A stretch of DNA of 46,163 bases from Opitutia bacterium (GTDB lineage Bacteria; Verrucomicrobiota; Verrucomicrobiia; Opitutales; Coraliomargaritaceae): assembly GCA_029248665.1 (NCBI GenBank), contig JAQWIW010000033.1, positions 1 through 46,163 of the forward strand. The letters run 5' to 3'. The notes beneath the pieces are model-generated. The model had not been told where the DNA came from and did no database searches. It saw nothing but the letters and a program-made list of their open reading frames with translations. The position numbers were made by a program, and so were the translations under genes. Below are positions 28,369 through 37,389 of the stretch, one piece after another (position 1 is the first letter of the stretch; each line of letters opens with the position of its first letter).

Positions 28369-29045
28369 AATTTAAAATTCCAATCGTCACTTGTAAATTG
28401 ATTGCAGAAATCACGCCAATGACAACACATTCGTGGATTTTCTCTCGGTGTTTTGATAGATTCTAGATCAAAAGTTTCCATCATTTCTTTTAGAAACTGC
28501 TCTGCAAATAATTCCACTTGAAAATCGACCGCCAAACTTCCTTGAATCAGGATACCTTTTTTCGATTTTTTAATCGCCGAACCTCCCAACTTAGCTCCAT
28601 TTTCACAACTCAAAAGATCAAAACGATTTGGCGAATCGAAACAAAAATCTGGTAAAGTCTTCACACATTCCTCGTATAATTCAGCCTCTAAGGAGAAATA
28701 TTTAAATACACGATTCACAAGACTATGAATCTCATTGTATAAATCCCCTAGCTTTAATTCATACAAAGCATGTTGGCTTGGTATCGTTAACGTATAAATT
28801 AAGTCATCACCATGAAATACAGTACCACCACCAGTCGGTCTTCGTACCAATGTCTTATGAGCTTCCGTACGCTCTTTGATCAGATCAAACTTTTGATTAC
28901 GTCCAATCGTGCAGGTCTCCGCCATCTGATACACTCGAAAACCAAAAGACGAACACTTGTCTGTCTGCAAAAGCATCCATTCATCTGTAGCCATCTGTTC
29001 CTCTGAACTAAATGCAAAATTTTCTGAATAAAAATAAGCATCCAT
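28365..29045 (-). CDS. LipM/LplA-like lipoyl or octanoyl transferase
   Basis: A 226-residue member of the biotin/lipoate protein ligase superfamily. The signature RRPTGGGTVFHGDDLIYTL is visible at 68-86, and the conserved lysine lies in NGAKLGGSA (about Lys152). No C-terminal accessory domain is present, so a classical LplA that activates free lipoate seems unlikely. The segment DFCFDSPNRFDL places Cys135 where LipM octanoyltransferases have a catalytic cysteine (CFDAPS-like). An octanoyl-ACP:GcvH transferase role is therefore my preferred reading. The gene overlaps gcvT by four bases and sits two genes before gcvH. Product could still be a lipoate ligase. Confidence 0.75.
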   Translation of the reverse strand: MDAYFYSENFAFSSEEQMATDEWMLLQTDKCSSFGFRVYQMAETCTIGRNQKFDLIKERTEAHKTLVRRPTGGGTVFHGDDLIYTLTIPSQHALYELKLGDLYNEIHSLVNRVFKYFSLEAELYEECVKTLPDFCFDSPNRFDLLSCENGAKLGGSAIKKSKKGILIQGSLAVDFQVELFAEQFLKEMMETFDLESIKTPRENPRMCCHWRDFCNQFTSDDWNFKL

Positions 29046-29074
29046 TTCTCTGAAAACTTAAACGATTACCTGAA

Positions 29075-30634
29075 TTAGTGTTTAAAGTGGCGTCTTCCCG
29101 TGAAAATCATTGTCATGTTTCGCTCATCGGCCGCCGCAATTACTTCTGCATCACGAACTGAACCACCTGGCTGAACCACTGCCGTCGCTCCTGCCTCAGC
29201 CGCGGCAATTAAGCCATCCGCAAATGGGAAAAATGCATCGGAACAAATTGCAGAACCTTCCAAACTTAAATTAGCTTCACCTGCTTTCCAGACTGCAATT
29301 TTTGAACTATCGACACGGGACATTTGCCCCGCTCCAACCCCTAAGGTAGTCTCATCACCTGCGTAAACAATCGCATTTGATTTTACGTGTTTCACCACAT
29401 TCCAACCAAACATCAATGAACGCATCTCTGCTTCGGTTGGTTGACGCTTTGTCACAACCTTCCAATCAGACACCTTTGATGTGCCCATATCTCGATCCTG
29501 TAAAAGTAGTCCACCAATCACAGATCGCACTTCACGTAAAGAATCCGCAGGCAAACTACCATTCGCTACCATAAGTCGAAGGTTTTTCTTTTTAGCAAAG
29601 ATGGCTAAAGCTTCCTCCGTAAAAGAAGGAGCGATAATCACTTCTGAAAAGATACTCGATACCATTTCTGCAAAGTCCTTATCGACAGTTTGGTTGACTA
29701 CGATAATCCCGCCAAAAGGTGCTTGTGTATCTGTAGCAAAAGCTTTTTCCCATGCTTTCACTAAATCCTCATCACTCGCAACTCCACAAGGATTCGTGTG
29801 TTTTAAAATTCCCACAGTAGGCTTTTGGAATTCGCCAATCAAATAAGTTGCCGCCGTGATATCGATTATATTATTAAAGCTCAATTCCTTGCCTTGTAAT
29901 TGATCAAAGCAGTCAAAAAAGTCACCATAAAGAGCTGCCTTTTGATGCGGGTTTTCTCCATAGCGTAATACTTTAGCCTGCTTCAAGGATAGATCAAATG
30001 TACTTGGGATATCTGAGATCAGACTTAAGTCTGGTTCATCAGCTGCTTCATTTTGAGCCTTTTCCAAATAATCGGCAATCGCTCGATCATAGCTAGCAGT
30101 GCGTTGAAAAACCTTAAGTGCTAAAGTTTTTCTTAATGCAAGCAAAGCAGACTCATCCTCCAAAGTATTTAAATAAACATCATAATCCTCTGCATCTACA
30201 ATCACACTCACCGAAGCATGGTTTTTCGCTGCACTTCGCAACATCGAAGGACCGCCAATATCAATATTTTCAATCGCTAGTTCATAAGTCGTATCAGGCT
30301 TAGCCACAGTCGCTTCAAAAGGATATAAATTCACTACCACTAAATCAATCATTTCTATTGAATGATCCGCTGCAGACTGCATGTGAGATTCTTTATCTCT
30401 ACGAGCCAATAAGCCACCATGGATCTTCGGGTGCAAGGTCTTCACACGGCCTTCCATCATCTCAGGAAATCCAGTATATTCACTCACCTCAGTAGTTGGA
30501 ATGCCTTCGCTCTCCAAAAGCTTCGCTGTTCCCCCTGTGGAAAGAATCTTATAATTATATTTTTCAACCAATGTTTGGACAAAAGGGACGATCCCTGATT
30601 TGTCGCTAACTGAAATGAGTGCTAATCTTTGCAT
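29075..30634 (-). CDS. purH: bifunctional AICAR transformylase/IMP cyclohydrolase
   Basis: Catalyses the last two steps of IMP synthesis. The N-terminal cyclohydrolase domain begins [11 protein letters not shown] and shows [17 protein letters not shown]. The C-terminal transformylase domain carries [10 protein letters not shown] and a terminal [10 protein letters not shown]...TGRRHFKH, which is diagnostic for PurH. The frame is open from a TTG at 30649, but the ATG at 30634 gives the canonical N-terminus, so 519 residues are annotated. It follows purF by 19 nt and precedes the transferase gene by 29 nt. Its second substrate is 10-formyl-THF. Confidence 0.96.
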   Translation of the reverse strand: MQRLALISVSDKSGIVPFVQTLVEKYNYKILSTGGTAKLLESEGIPTTEVSEYTGFPEMMEGRVKTLHPKIHGGLLARRDKESHMQSAADHSIEMIDLVVVNLYPFEATVAKPDTTYELAIENIDIGGPSMLRSAAKNHASVSVIVDAEDYDVYLNTLEDESALLALRKTLALKVFQRTASYDRAIADYLEKAQNEAADEPDLSLISDIPSTFDLSLKQAKVLRYGENPHQKAALYGDFFDCFDQLQGKELSFNNIIDITAATYLIGEFQKPTVGILKHTNPCGVASDEDLVKAWEKAFATDTQAPFGGIIVVNQTVDKDFAEMVSSIFSEVIIAPSFTEEALAIFAKKKNLRLMVANGSLPADSLREVRSVIGGLLLQDRDMGTSKVSDWKVVTKRQPTEAEMRSLMFGWNVVKHVKSNAIVYAGDETTLGVGAGQMSRVDSSKIAVWKAGEANLSLEGSAICSDAFFPFADGLIAAAEAGATAVVQPGGSVRDAEVIAAADERNMTMIFTGRRHFKH

Positions 30635-30653
30635 AGTAATTAAGTTCAATAAA

Positions 30654-32567
30654 TTAGTAGGCGCGTTCGTTTTTATCTTCGTAAAAATTTATATACGCTT
30701 TGTTCAATACGGATAGACCGCCATGGGTCGGATAATTGCCCGTGAAATACCAATCACCATCATGCCCGACCAAGGCCTCTTTCATCTTCTCCACTTTAAG
30801 GAATAAAATTTCCAATTCCCCATTCCAAGGCACGTCTTTCGGGTAGACTAATTCCGCAATCTTTTCGGAAATTCTTTCATCCGTGTAACGATCATAAATT
30901 TGCCTCACATGATTTTTCATCTCGGAAGGTGCCTTATCTCGCTGAGCTAAACAGTCTTGGTAAATATCCTTAAGCAACTCCTCTGCACCGTCATCTTTAA
31001 CCAGTTCAATCACCGCTTTAAACGCAATGAAGTTAGACAACTTAGACATATCAATACCGTAGCAATCTGGATAGCGAATCTGAGGTGCTGTTGAAGCAAT
31101 GACGATTTTCTTTGGATTCGTTCGTGTTAAAATCTTCAAAATCGATTCTTTCAAGGTAGTACCACGTACAATCGAATCATCAATCACCACTAAAGTATCC
31201 TCCTCCGATACCACTCCATAGGTGATATCATAGACATGTGACACCATCTGCTTACGTCCTTTTTCTTGTGCAATAAAAGTACGCATCTTAACATCTTTAT
31301 GAGCGATCTTTTCACCTCTAGGCCAATTACCCATAATTAAGTCGTCGATCAAGGCTTCATCCAAGGACCCTTCTTTATGAGCTTTCATCAATTCAGACTT
31401 CACTTCAGTACGACGATGCAAACGTAAGGATTCAAGCAAACCATAATATGCAATCTCAGCCGTGTTCGGCACAAAACTAAAAACACTTTGCCCAAAATCA
31501 TTCCCGATTGAAGCGACTACTTGATCTTTCAATGCTGCTCCAAGCGCTTTTCGCTCTTGATAGATTTCTGGGTCATTCCCTCGAGAAAAATAAATTCGTT
31601 CAAACGAACATGGGATATTTGGTTTTGCCTCAATAAAGCGATCAGAATAGACTTTGCCACTTCGCTTTACAACCAAGGCACTTCCTGGATCTAGCTCCTG
31701 TATGTCCGAAGCTTTTTGATTAAAAATCGTCATCAATGCCACACGTTCAGATGCTGCAGCCATAATTTCGTCATTTTGAAAATAGAAGCATGGTCGAATA
31801 CCATTCGGATCTCGCATGATGAAGCTATCCCCATTTCCAATAATCCCTGCAATGGTATAACCACCGTCCCAATTTGCCGCAGAAGATTTTAATATACGAA
31901 TAGGGTCTAAGTCTTCACTAATAATTTTAGGGATCTCAGCTCCTTTAATATTATCTTTTCGCATCTTACGATAAATTGCATCGTGGGCTTCATCTAGGTG
32001 AAATCCAATTTCTTCTAAGATTGCCTGTGTATCCGTACCATAAATCGGATGTTGTCCATGGTCGATTAACTGCTGGTTAATCTCTTTCTCATTGGTAATT
32101 GTAAAATTACCTGCAAGCATCAATCGCTTCGTTGGCCAATTGGATTCACGCACAAAGGGATGGCAATTTTTCGTAGTGTAGACACCAGAAGTTCCATAAC
32201 GCAAATGCCCTAAAAGGATTTCCCCCCCAAAAGAAAAATTCTCTTTAACCGAATCAGGAAATTCTGGAAAGATAACACCCTCATTCATCTTATTATTATA
32301 TTCGCCTAAAAGCTTATTAAAAATGACGGCTAAAGGATTTGTCTCTATACTTCTCTCTCGGAAAATATAGGGATGCCCCACAGGCGTATTTAGCTTTAAA
32401 CAACCAACACCAGCACCATCTTGACCTCGATTGTGCTGCTTCTCCATCAATAAAAATAATTGATTAAATCCATAGAGCGATGAACCATATTTTTCTTTAT
32501 AGTAACTAATCGGCTTTAAAAGGCGTATCATTGCGATACCACATTCGTGCTTTAAAAAATCGCTCAT
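30654..32567 (-). CDS. purF: amidophosphoribosyltransferase, long Bacteroides-like type
   Basis: First committed step of purine synthesis: transfers glutamine-derived ammonia to PRPP. The catalytic N-terminal cysteine would be Cys9 in KHECGIAMI, after a short propeptide that must be removed. [11 protein letters not shown] belongs to the glutaminase domain. The PRPP-binding loop [15 protein letters not shown] lies in the C-terminal part. At 637 residues it is longer than E. coli PurF (about 505) and resembles the long variant known from Bacteroidota. It heads the purF-purH-gcv unit, with a strong AT palindrome upstream (32663-32690). Confidence 0.92.
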   Translation of the reverse strand: MSDFLKHECGIAMIRLLKPISYYKEKYGSSLYGFNQLFLLMEKQHNRGQDGAGVGCLKLNTPVGHPYIFRERSIETNPLAVIFNKLLGEYNNKMNEGVIFPEFPDSVKENFSFGGEILLGHLRYGTSGVYTTKNCHPFVRESNWPTKRLMLAGNFTITNEKEINQQLIDHGQHPIYGTDTQAILEEIGFHLDEAHDAIYRKMRKDNIKGAEIPKIISEDLDPIRILKSSAANWDGGYTIAGIIGNGDSFIMRDPNGIRPCFYFQNDEIMAAASERVALMTIFNQKASDIQELDPGSALVVKRSGKVYSDRFIEAKPNIPCSFERIYFSRGNDPEIYQERKALGAALKDQVVASIGNDFGQSVFSFVPNTAEIAYYGLLESLRLHRRTEVKSELMKAHKEGSLDEALIDDLIMGNWPRGEKIAHKDVKMRTFIAQEKGRKQMVSHVYDITYGVVSEEDTLVVIDDSIVRGTTLKESILKILTRTNPKKIVIASTAPQIRYPDCYGIDMSKLSNFIAFKAVIELVKDDGAEELLKDIYQDCLAQRDKAPSEMKNHVRQIYDRYTDERISEKIAELVYPKDVPWNGELEILFLKVEKMKEALVGHDGDWYFTGNYPTHGGLSVLNKAYINFYEDKNERAY

Positions 32568-32662
32568 AGTTCAGTCGTTTATAGGAAAATTGCTTTAAGA
32601 ATAAGTTATGTATCCAACCATCAAAAATAAAATCAGGATTGCAAGTCATTATCTGTCGCTTC

Positions 32663-32690
32663 TTTATAATAATGAAAGTATTATTATAAA
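32663..32690. promoter_or_regulatory. perfect 11-bp AT palindrome between purF and the nuclease gene
   Basis: TTTATAATAAT at 32663-32673 and its exact complement ATTATTATAAA at 32680-32690 flank a 6-nt spacer, about 100 bp upstream of purF and 54 bp before the divergent nuclease ATG. Perfect dyads of this size between divergent genes often bind regulators. The arms also contain TATAAT in both orientations, so promoter elements may overlap. No regulator family can be named. Confidence 0.45.
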
Positions 32691-32743
32691 AACTCGCATT
32701 TGATGATAAAAATATCTCAAGCAATTAATCTTAATAATTGAAT

Positions 32744-34102
32744 ATGGAATTTATAGACCTTAACCGTTATGGAGAAATTGGATCCAATTCTACTTTTTTA
32801 TCCATTGGTTCATTTAACATACTCATTGATAGCGGATTACACCCAAAAAAATCAGGTAAAGATTCGCTTCCCGACTTTAACCAAATTCAGGGTAAAGCCA
32901 TCGATTTAATCATTCTCACCCACTGCCATTTAGATCATCTAGGCTCTCTACCACTTATTGCCCGAAATCATCCAGAAGCCCCAATCCTCACAAGTTTACC
33001 CAACCTTTCTCTAGCACCCAGAATGCTACGAAACTCCATCAATGTGATGAAACGCCAAAGAGAAGAATCTGGTATTACTGATTACCCCCTCTATGTACAC
33101 CGAGACATCGATCATGTGAAACGCTCAATTATTGCTGCCCCTTTTGAAAAATCTGAATTTTTTTATAAGAAAAAAGATAAATTAGAAGTTAAACTCCATC
33201 CCTCTGGACATGTTGTTGGAGCCGCAGCCATAGAAATCATTCACGAAGGCAAACGCATAGTGCATACGGGTGATGTTTTGTTTGAAGCCCAAAGAACATT
33301 GCCTGGAGCCTATTTACCTAACGGAAAAATAGACACCCTCTTTTTGGAAACCACCCGAGGTGCCACCGTCAGAGCCAAAGAATCCACACGCGAAAACGAA
33401 ATCAAGCACCTCATAGACAGTATCAATGAAATACTCGATCAAGACGGTACCTGCCTGATTCCAGTCTTCGCACTAGGACGGATGCAAGAGCTCTTCAAAA
33501 TTATTTTAGAATCCATGCAATTTGGCATCCTTAGGAAAGCCCCCGTTTACTCGACTGGACTCGGAATGGATATCTGCAACTACTTTGATAAAATCAATAA
33601 ACGCACTGGACTCATCAATTTTGATTTAAAAATCCTAAAGCAATTAGATATTCAGACCATTGATCCTAAATTAAGACCTGGAAAAAACATTAAAAAGAAA
33701 GGTATCTATATCGTCAGTAGCGGAATGCTAGTTGAACGCACCCCATCCTATAACGTTGCGGCCTCATTGCTCAATACACCTTCAAATGGAATTTTCTTTA
33801 TTGGCTATTGCGACCCAGATACCCCAGGCGGTCAATTACTAGCAAACAAAGACGCTGATACTTTTTATTTTAATGCCTACGATTACCTATCTCCATTACG
33901 AGCTTCCATTAAAAAATTCGACCTGAGCGGACATGCCGATAGAGAATCACTCATCGATTATGCGGTGCAAGCAAAGCCCGAAACAATCGTGCTCACTCAC
34001 GGAGAAACCGAGGCCCGAAATTGGTTTGAGCAAAACCTGAATCAATCTTTGCCTGAGACAAAAATAATTGACCCAAAACCCAGCCAAACCTACTCCATCT
34101 AA
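32744..34102 (+). CDS. beta-CASP metallo-beta-lactamase nuclease (CPSF73-like)
   Basis: An RNA-processing type nuclease of the metallo-beta-lactamase/beta-CASP superfamily. Motif 2 is THCHLDHLGSLPL. Further ligands lie in PSGHVVGA and HTGDV. The beta-CASP part contains VSSGMLVERTPSY and FDLSGHADRESL, and a terminal VLTHGE histidine follows. The size (453 residues) and motif set match bacterial homologues of CPSF-73/Ysh1, often annotated as mRNA 3'-processing factor-like exonucleases. A TTG at 32738 also opens the frame, but ATG at 32744 is chosen. Divergent from purF. Substrate RNA is unknown. Confidence 0.88.
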   Translation: MEFIDLNRYGEIGSNSTFLSIGSFNILIDSGLHPKKSGKDSLPDFNQIQGKAIDLIILTHCHLDHLGSLPLIARNHPEAPILTSLPNLSLAPRMLRNSINVMKRQREESGITDYPLYVHRDIDHVKRSIIAAPFEKSEFFYKKKDKLEVKLHPSGHVVGAAAIEIIHEGKRIVHTGDVLFEAQRTLPGAYLPNGKIDTLFLETTRGATVRAKESTRENEIKHLIDSINEILDQDGTCLIPVFALGRMQELFKIILESMQFGILRKAPVYSTGLGMDICNYFDKINKRTGLINFDLKILKQLDIQTIDPKLRPGKNIKKKGIYIVSSGMLVERTPSYNVAASLLNTPSNGIFFIGYCDPDTPGGQLLANKDADTFYFNAYDYLSPLRASIKKFDLSGHADRESLIDYAVQAKPETIVLTHGETEARNWFEQNLNQSLPETKIIDPKPSQTYSI

Positions 34103-34183
34103 AAATTAATTCATCAAATAACTTGCTACTATTCTAAATTCATTCATTTGAACTCTAAGAATAGAACCACACACAAAGATTTG

Positions 34184-36016
34184 ATGAACGCTGATTTAAT
34201 TAGAAATATTGCTATTATTGCCCATGTTGACCATGGCAAAACCACTCTTGTTGACTGCCTGCTTAAACAAAGCGGAACCTTTAGAGAGAATCAATCCACA
34301 GAAGAACGCATGATGGATTCAATGGATCTCGAAAGAGAAAAAGGGATCACTATCAAGGCAAAAAATACTGCGATTAAGTGGACCAACCCTAAAGACGATA
34401 AAACATACACCATTAATATTGTCGACACCCCAGGACACGCCGACTTTGGTGCGGAAGTTGAACGAGTCATGAAAATGGTCGATGGAGTACTTCTTCTCAC
34501 TGATGCCGTTGGTGGCCCACAAGCCCAAACCCGCTGGGTGCTTAAAAAAGCTCTTAGCCAAGGACTTAAAACCATTTGTGTGATTAATAAAATCGATCGT
34601 GATACCGCTCGCTCCGAATGGGTACACGATAAAGTACTCGAACTCTTTTTAGACCTAGAGGCTGATGATGATCAATTCAATGCCCCATTCTTATATGCCT
34701 CTGCCAAAAATGGTTTTGCCGATAGAGAGGCCGACGGCCCAAGAGAAAACATGACCGCACTCTTTGAAACCGTCGTAGAACGAATTCCTCCTCCCGTTAT
34801 TGAAACCGGCGATTTTCGTATGCTTGTCTCAAATATCGAATGGGATGACTATGTAGGGCGTATGGCCATCGGAAGAATCCTCTCTGGAGAGATCAAACAA
34901 GGCCAAACCATCCACGCTCTACACAAAGACGGCACCACTAAACGTGTTAAAATCACTAAAATGAAAACTTTTTCCGGTTTAAAAACAGACGATATTGAAG
35001 TGGCCTATGCCGGAGATATTGTCGGTATTGCTGGATTCGATGCAATTGATATTGGTGACACCTTATCCCTCACCTCCGAAGGTGAAGCACTTCCCTTTGT
35101 TGAAATTGACCCCCCTACCATCCAAATGGAATTTTCCGTCAACGATGGACCTCTTGCTGGGCAGGACGGCAAAAAAGTCACTTCTCGACAAATCAAAGAA
35201 CGTCTCGAAAGAGAAATGCAATCAAACATATCCATTTCACTTGAAGAAGCCACCGAAAGTACACGCTTCCTCGTTAATGCTCGTGGATCCATGCAAATTG
35301 CCGTCTTGGTTGAGACCATGCGACGTGAAGGATTTGAGCTACTCGTTTCTCGTCCTACTGTACTTTATAAGGAAATTGATGGCAAACGCTGTGAACCCTT
35401 CGAGCAAATTTGGGTAGAGATCACGGAAGATGCCCTAGGAGGTGTCATGGAAAACCTTTCTAAGCGTAAAGCAAAAATCACAAACCTAGAGCACCATAAT
35501 GCCGGTGTTACCGTTGAAGCCGAAGCACCCACTCGTGGAATCATCGGCTTTGAAAGTGATTTGACCACCATGACCTCAGGTCACGGTGTGATGAGTCATT
35601 CTTATTTAGAATATCGCCCTTATTGCGGAGAAATCAATACACGCCTAACTGGAACTCTCGTAAGTATGGATCAAGGTAAATCCATGCCATATGCGCTAGA
35701 TATGATTCAAAACCGAGGCAAACTCTTTATCGCTCCTAGTGAAGGCGTCTATGAAGGACAAATCATTGGAGAGAATCCGCGAAAAGAAGACCTACCCGTC
35801 AATCCAACAAAGGCCAAGCAGCTAGACAACATGCGTGCTTCTGGTTCAGATAAAGGCATCCAACTCGCTCCACCTCAAAGATTTTCTCTTGAACGAGCCA
35901 TTGAGTACATCACCTCTGATGAACTTGTGGAAGCTACTCCAAACCACCTAAGACTTCGTAAACGAGTGCTCGATTCAAACATTCGAAGAAAATTAGCCAA
36001 GGCAGAGAAAAAATAA
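34184..36016 (+). CDS. typA: ribosome-associated GTPase BipA/TypA
   Basis: Translational GTPase that binds ribosomes and assists 50S assembly and stress responses. GTPase motifs are visible: AHVDHGKTTLVD (G1), DTPGHADFG (G3) and VINKIDRDTA (G4). EF-G-like domains and the BipA-specific C-terminal region with NTRLTGTLVSMDQGKS follow. The open frame starts at TTG 34148, but ATG at 34184 (MNADLIRNIAIIAHVD) gives the normal N-terminus and 610 residues, the usual length. It follows the nuclease gene by about 80 bp of AT-rich sequence with no recognised element. Confidence 0.95.
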   Translation: MNADLIRNIAIIAHVDHGKTTLVDCLLKQSGTFRENQSTEERMMDSMDLEREKGITIKAKNTAIKWTNPKDDKTYTINIVDTPGHADFGAEVERVMKMVDGVLLLTDAVGGPQAQTRWVLKKALSQGLKTICVINKIDRDTARSEWVHDKVLELFLDLEADDDQFNAPFLYASAKNGFADREADGPRENMTALFETVVERIPPPVIETGDFRMLVSNIEWDDYVGRMAIGRILSGEIKQGQTIHALHKDGTTKRVKITKMKTFSGLKTDDIEVAYAGDIVGIAGFDAIDIGDTLSLTSEGEALPFVEIDPPTIQMEFSVNDGPLAGQDGKKVTSRQIKERLEREMQSNISISLEEATESTRFLVNARGSMQIAVLVETMRREGFELLVSRPTVLYKEIDGKRCEPFEQIWVEITEDALGGVMENLSKRKAKITNLEHHNAGVTVEAEAPTRGIIGFESDLTTMTSGHGVMSHSYLEYRPYCGEINTRLTGTLVSMDQGKSMPYALDMIQNRGKLFIAPSEGVYEGQIIGENPRKEDLPVNPTKAKQLDNMRASGSDKGIQLAPPQRFSLERAIEYITSDELVEATPNHLRLRKRVLDSNIRRKLAKAEKK

Positions 36017-36054
36017 TAGCTCCATCTGTGAGCTAAAAGATTTACTCAAGCTAA

Positions 36055-36555
36055 CTAATTATTTGAATTAGCTAATAAACTTTTCAAGTGATCTATATAG
36101 GCCTCAGGACCGCCTCTTAGGTAGCCTGTTTTCCCCAATACCTCACCTTCAGCATCCACTAAGATGATTGTGGGGAAACTATTAACACCATATTTGTCCA
36201 TCAGCTTGTGATTTTGATCCACAAGAGATTCTTCCTGTTCCACACCTCGAGGAAAATCCACTGTCATAAGTATTAAATGCTCATTCGCATATTCGATGAA
36301 AGCTGGTTTGGAAAAAACCTCTTTTTTCAGTTTAATACACCAACCACACCAATTCGAACCCGTAAAGTCCATTAAAATAGGTTTTCCTTCTTCTTGTGCC
36401 TTAGCTTGCACCACAGATAAGTCGGTCAGCCAATTCGCACTATCCTCAACTACGATCGTCGAATCAGAGTCCACAGAATTCACGCTTTTTTGATTCATTA
36501 ATGAATACAAAAAAATGGCAGCAGTAATAACAATAAAAAATGCTAGATATCTCAT
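36055..36555 (-). CDS. membrane-anchored or exported thioredoxin-like protein
   Basis: A 166-residue protein. An N-terminal hydrophobic segment (residues 3-19) acts as anchor or signal, followed by a thioredoxin fold with active site SNWCGWCIKL (Cys70, Cys73) and the cis-proline motif NSFPTIILV. The CGWC site and EVFSKPAFIEYA segment match the thioredoxin_7/DsbD-gamma-like group that acts on envelope thiols. A disulfide reductase or isomerase role in the periplasm is likely; the partner is unknown. Convergent with typA. Confidence 0.85.
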   Translation of the reverse strand: MRYLAFFIVITAAIFLYSLMNQKSVNSVDSDSTIVVEDSANWLTDLSVVQAKAQEEGKPILMDFTGSNWCGWCIKLKKEVFSKPAFIEYANEHLILMTVDFPRGVEQEESLVDQNHKLMDKYGVNSFPTIILVDAEGEVLGKTGYLRGGPEAYIDHLKSLLANSNN

Positions 36556-36647
36556 GCATCTAAAGTAAGCTGAATGACTAAAATGTCAGTAAAAAAACTT
36601 AAAGATTTGATTGGAAAAATCAAAAAAATAGACTATATATTATATAA

Positions 36648-37310
36648 ATGAATTTCTTATTATTAATCATCATTCCGATCATCGTTGGACTATATGCACA
36701 AATGCGTATCAAGAGTGCTTACAATAAAAACATTAAGTGCCAATCTAAAGGACGAATTACTGGTCGAGAAGCCGCACAAGCCGTTATGCAAAGTGCTGGC
36801 ATCAATGATGTAGAGATAGTTGAATGTCGCGGAGAATTGACCGACCACTACGACCCCACCCATAAAAGACTCGTGCTCAGTGCTGAAAACTATCGTGGAT
36901 CCAGTCTTGCCGCCCTCGGTGTAGCTGCTCATGAAGCCGGACACGCCATCCAACATAAACAACAATACGCTCCACTCAATTTGAGAATGGCACTCGTCCC
37001 CGTTACAAATTTCGCCTCTCAATTATTACCCATGGTCATGTTTGGCGGATTCTTTTTCGGTTTAGGCCCTATGTTACTCAATATCGGTATTTTCGTTTAT
37101 CTAGTACTTACCATTTTTCAGCTGATCACACTACCCGTTGAGTTTGATGCTAGTATCCGAGCCAAAAAACAACTCGTAGGCCTTGGAATAGTAGAACAAG
37201 ATGAAATCAAAGGCGTTAATGAAACCCTCGATGCCGCAGCATTTACTTATGTCGCTGCCTTTATTTCAAGTCTTGGTTGGTTACTCTACATGCTTGCACA
37301 AAGACGATAG
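36648..37310 (+). CDS. neutral zinc metallopeptidase, YugP-like
   Basis: A 220-residue membrane protein with an N-terminal segment (MNFLLLIIIPIIVGLY), a zinc-protease motif AAHEAGHAIQH (His95, Glu96, His99) and two to three hydrophobic segments toward the C-terminus. LPVEFDASIRAKKQL and the position of HEAGH match the YugP (Zn_peptidase_2) family, whose substrates are not established. Start ATG at 36648. A small TTTGATT/AATCAAA inverted repeat (36606-36624) lies 24 bp upstream and may belong to its promoter region. Confidence 0.88.
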   Translation: MNFLLLIIIPIIVGLYAQMRIKSAYNKNIKCQSKGRITGREAAQAVMQSAGINDVEIVECRGELTDHYDPTHKRLVLSAENYRGSSLAALGVAAHEAGHAIQHKQQYAPLNLRMALVPVTNFASQLLPMVMFGGFFFGLGPMLLNIGIFVYLVLTIFQLITLPVEFDASIRAKKQLVGLGIVEQDEIKGVNETLDAAAFTYVAAFISSLGWLLYMLAQRR

Positions 37311-37389
37311 CTTTTTCTTCGCTCACCTCCGACAGTCACATCAACCTCAAGAATTACTCACATAATGATTCCTTATACTTTATCAAAAG

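Noticed and set aside
32506-32724. Minus-strand 72-residue ORF at the purF start
   Set aside because: It overlaps the purF N-terminus in another frame, contains the intergenic palindrome, and has no recognisable protein features.
28369-32737. Glycine or purine riboswitch controlling gcvT or purF
   Set aside because: gcvT overlaps the upstream gene, leaving no leader. The roughly 170 bp before purF shows only an AT palindrome and no recognisable aptamer core.
34291-35571. Several antisense ORFs of 68-104 codons opposite typA
   Set aside because: They lie wholly inside a strongly conserved GTPase gene and read as shadow frames without initiation signals.
36606-36624. TTTGATT/AATCAAA hairpin as a terminator
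   Set aside because: It lies upstream of the YugP-like gene and is not followed by a T run on the strand of the thioredoxin-like gene. It is short and AT-only, so it was kept only as a remark.
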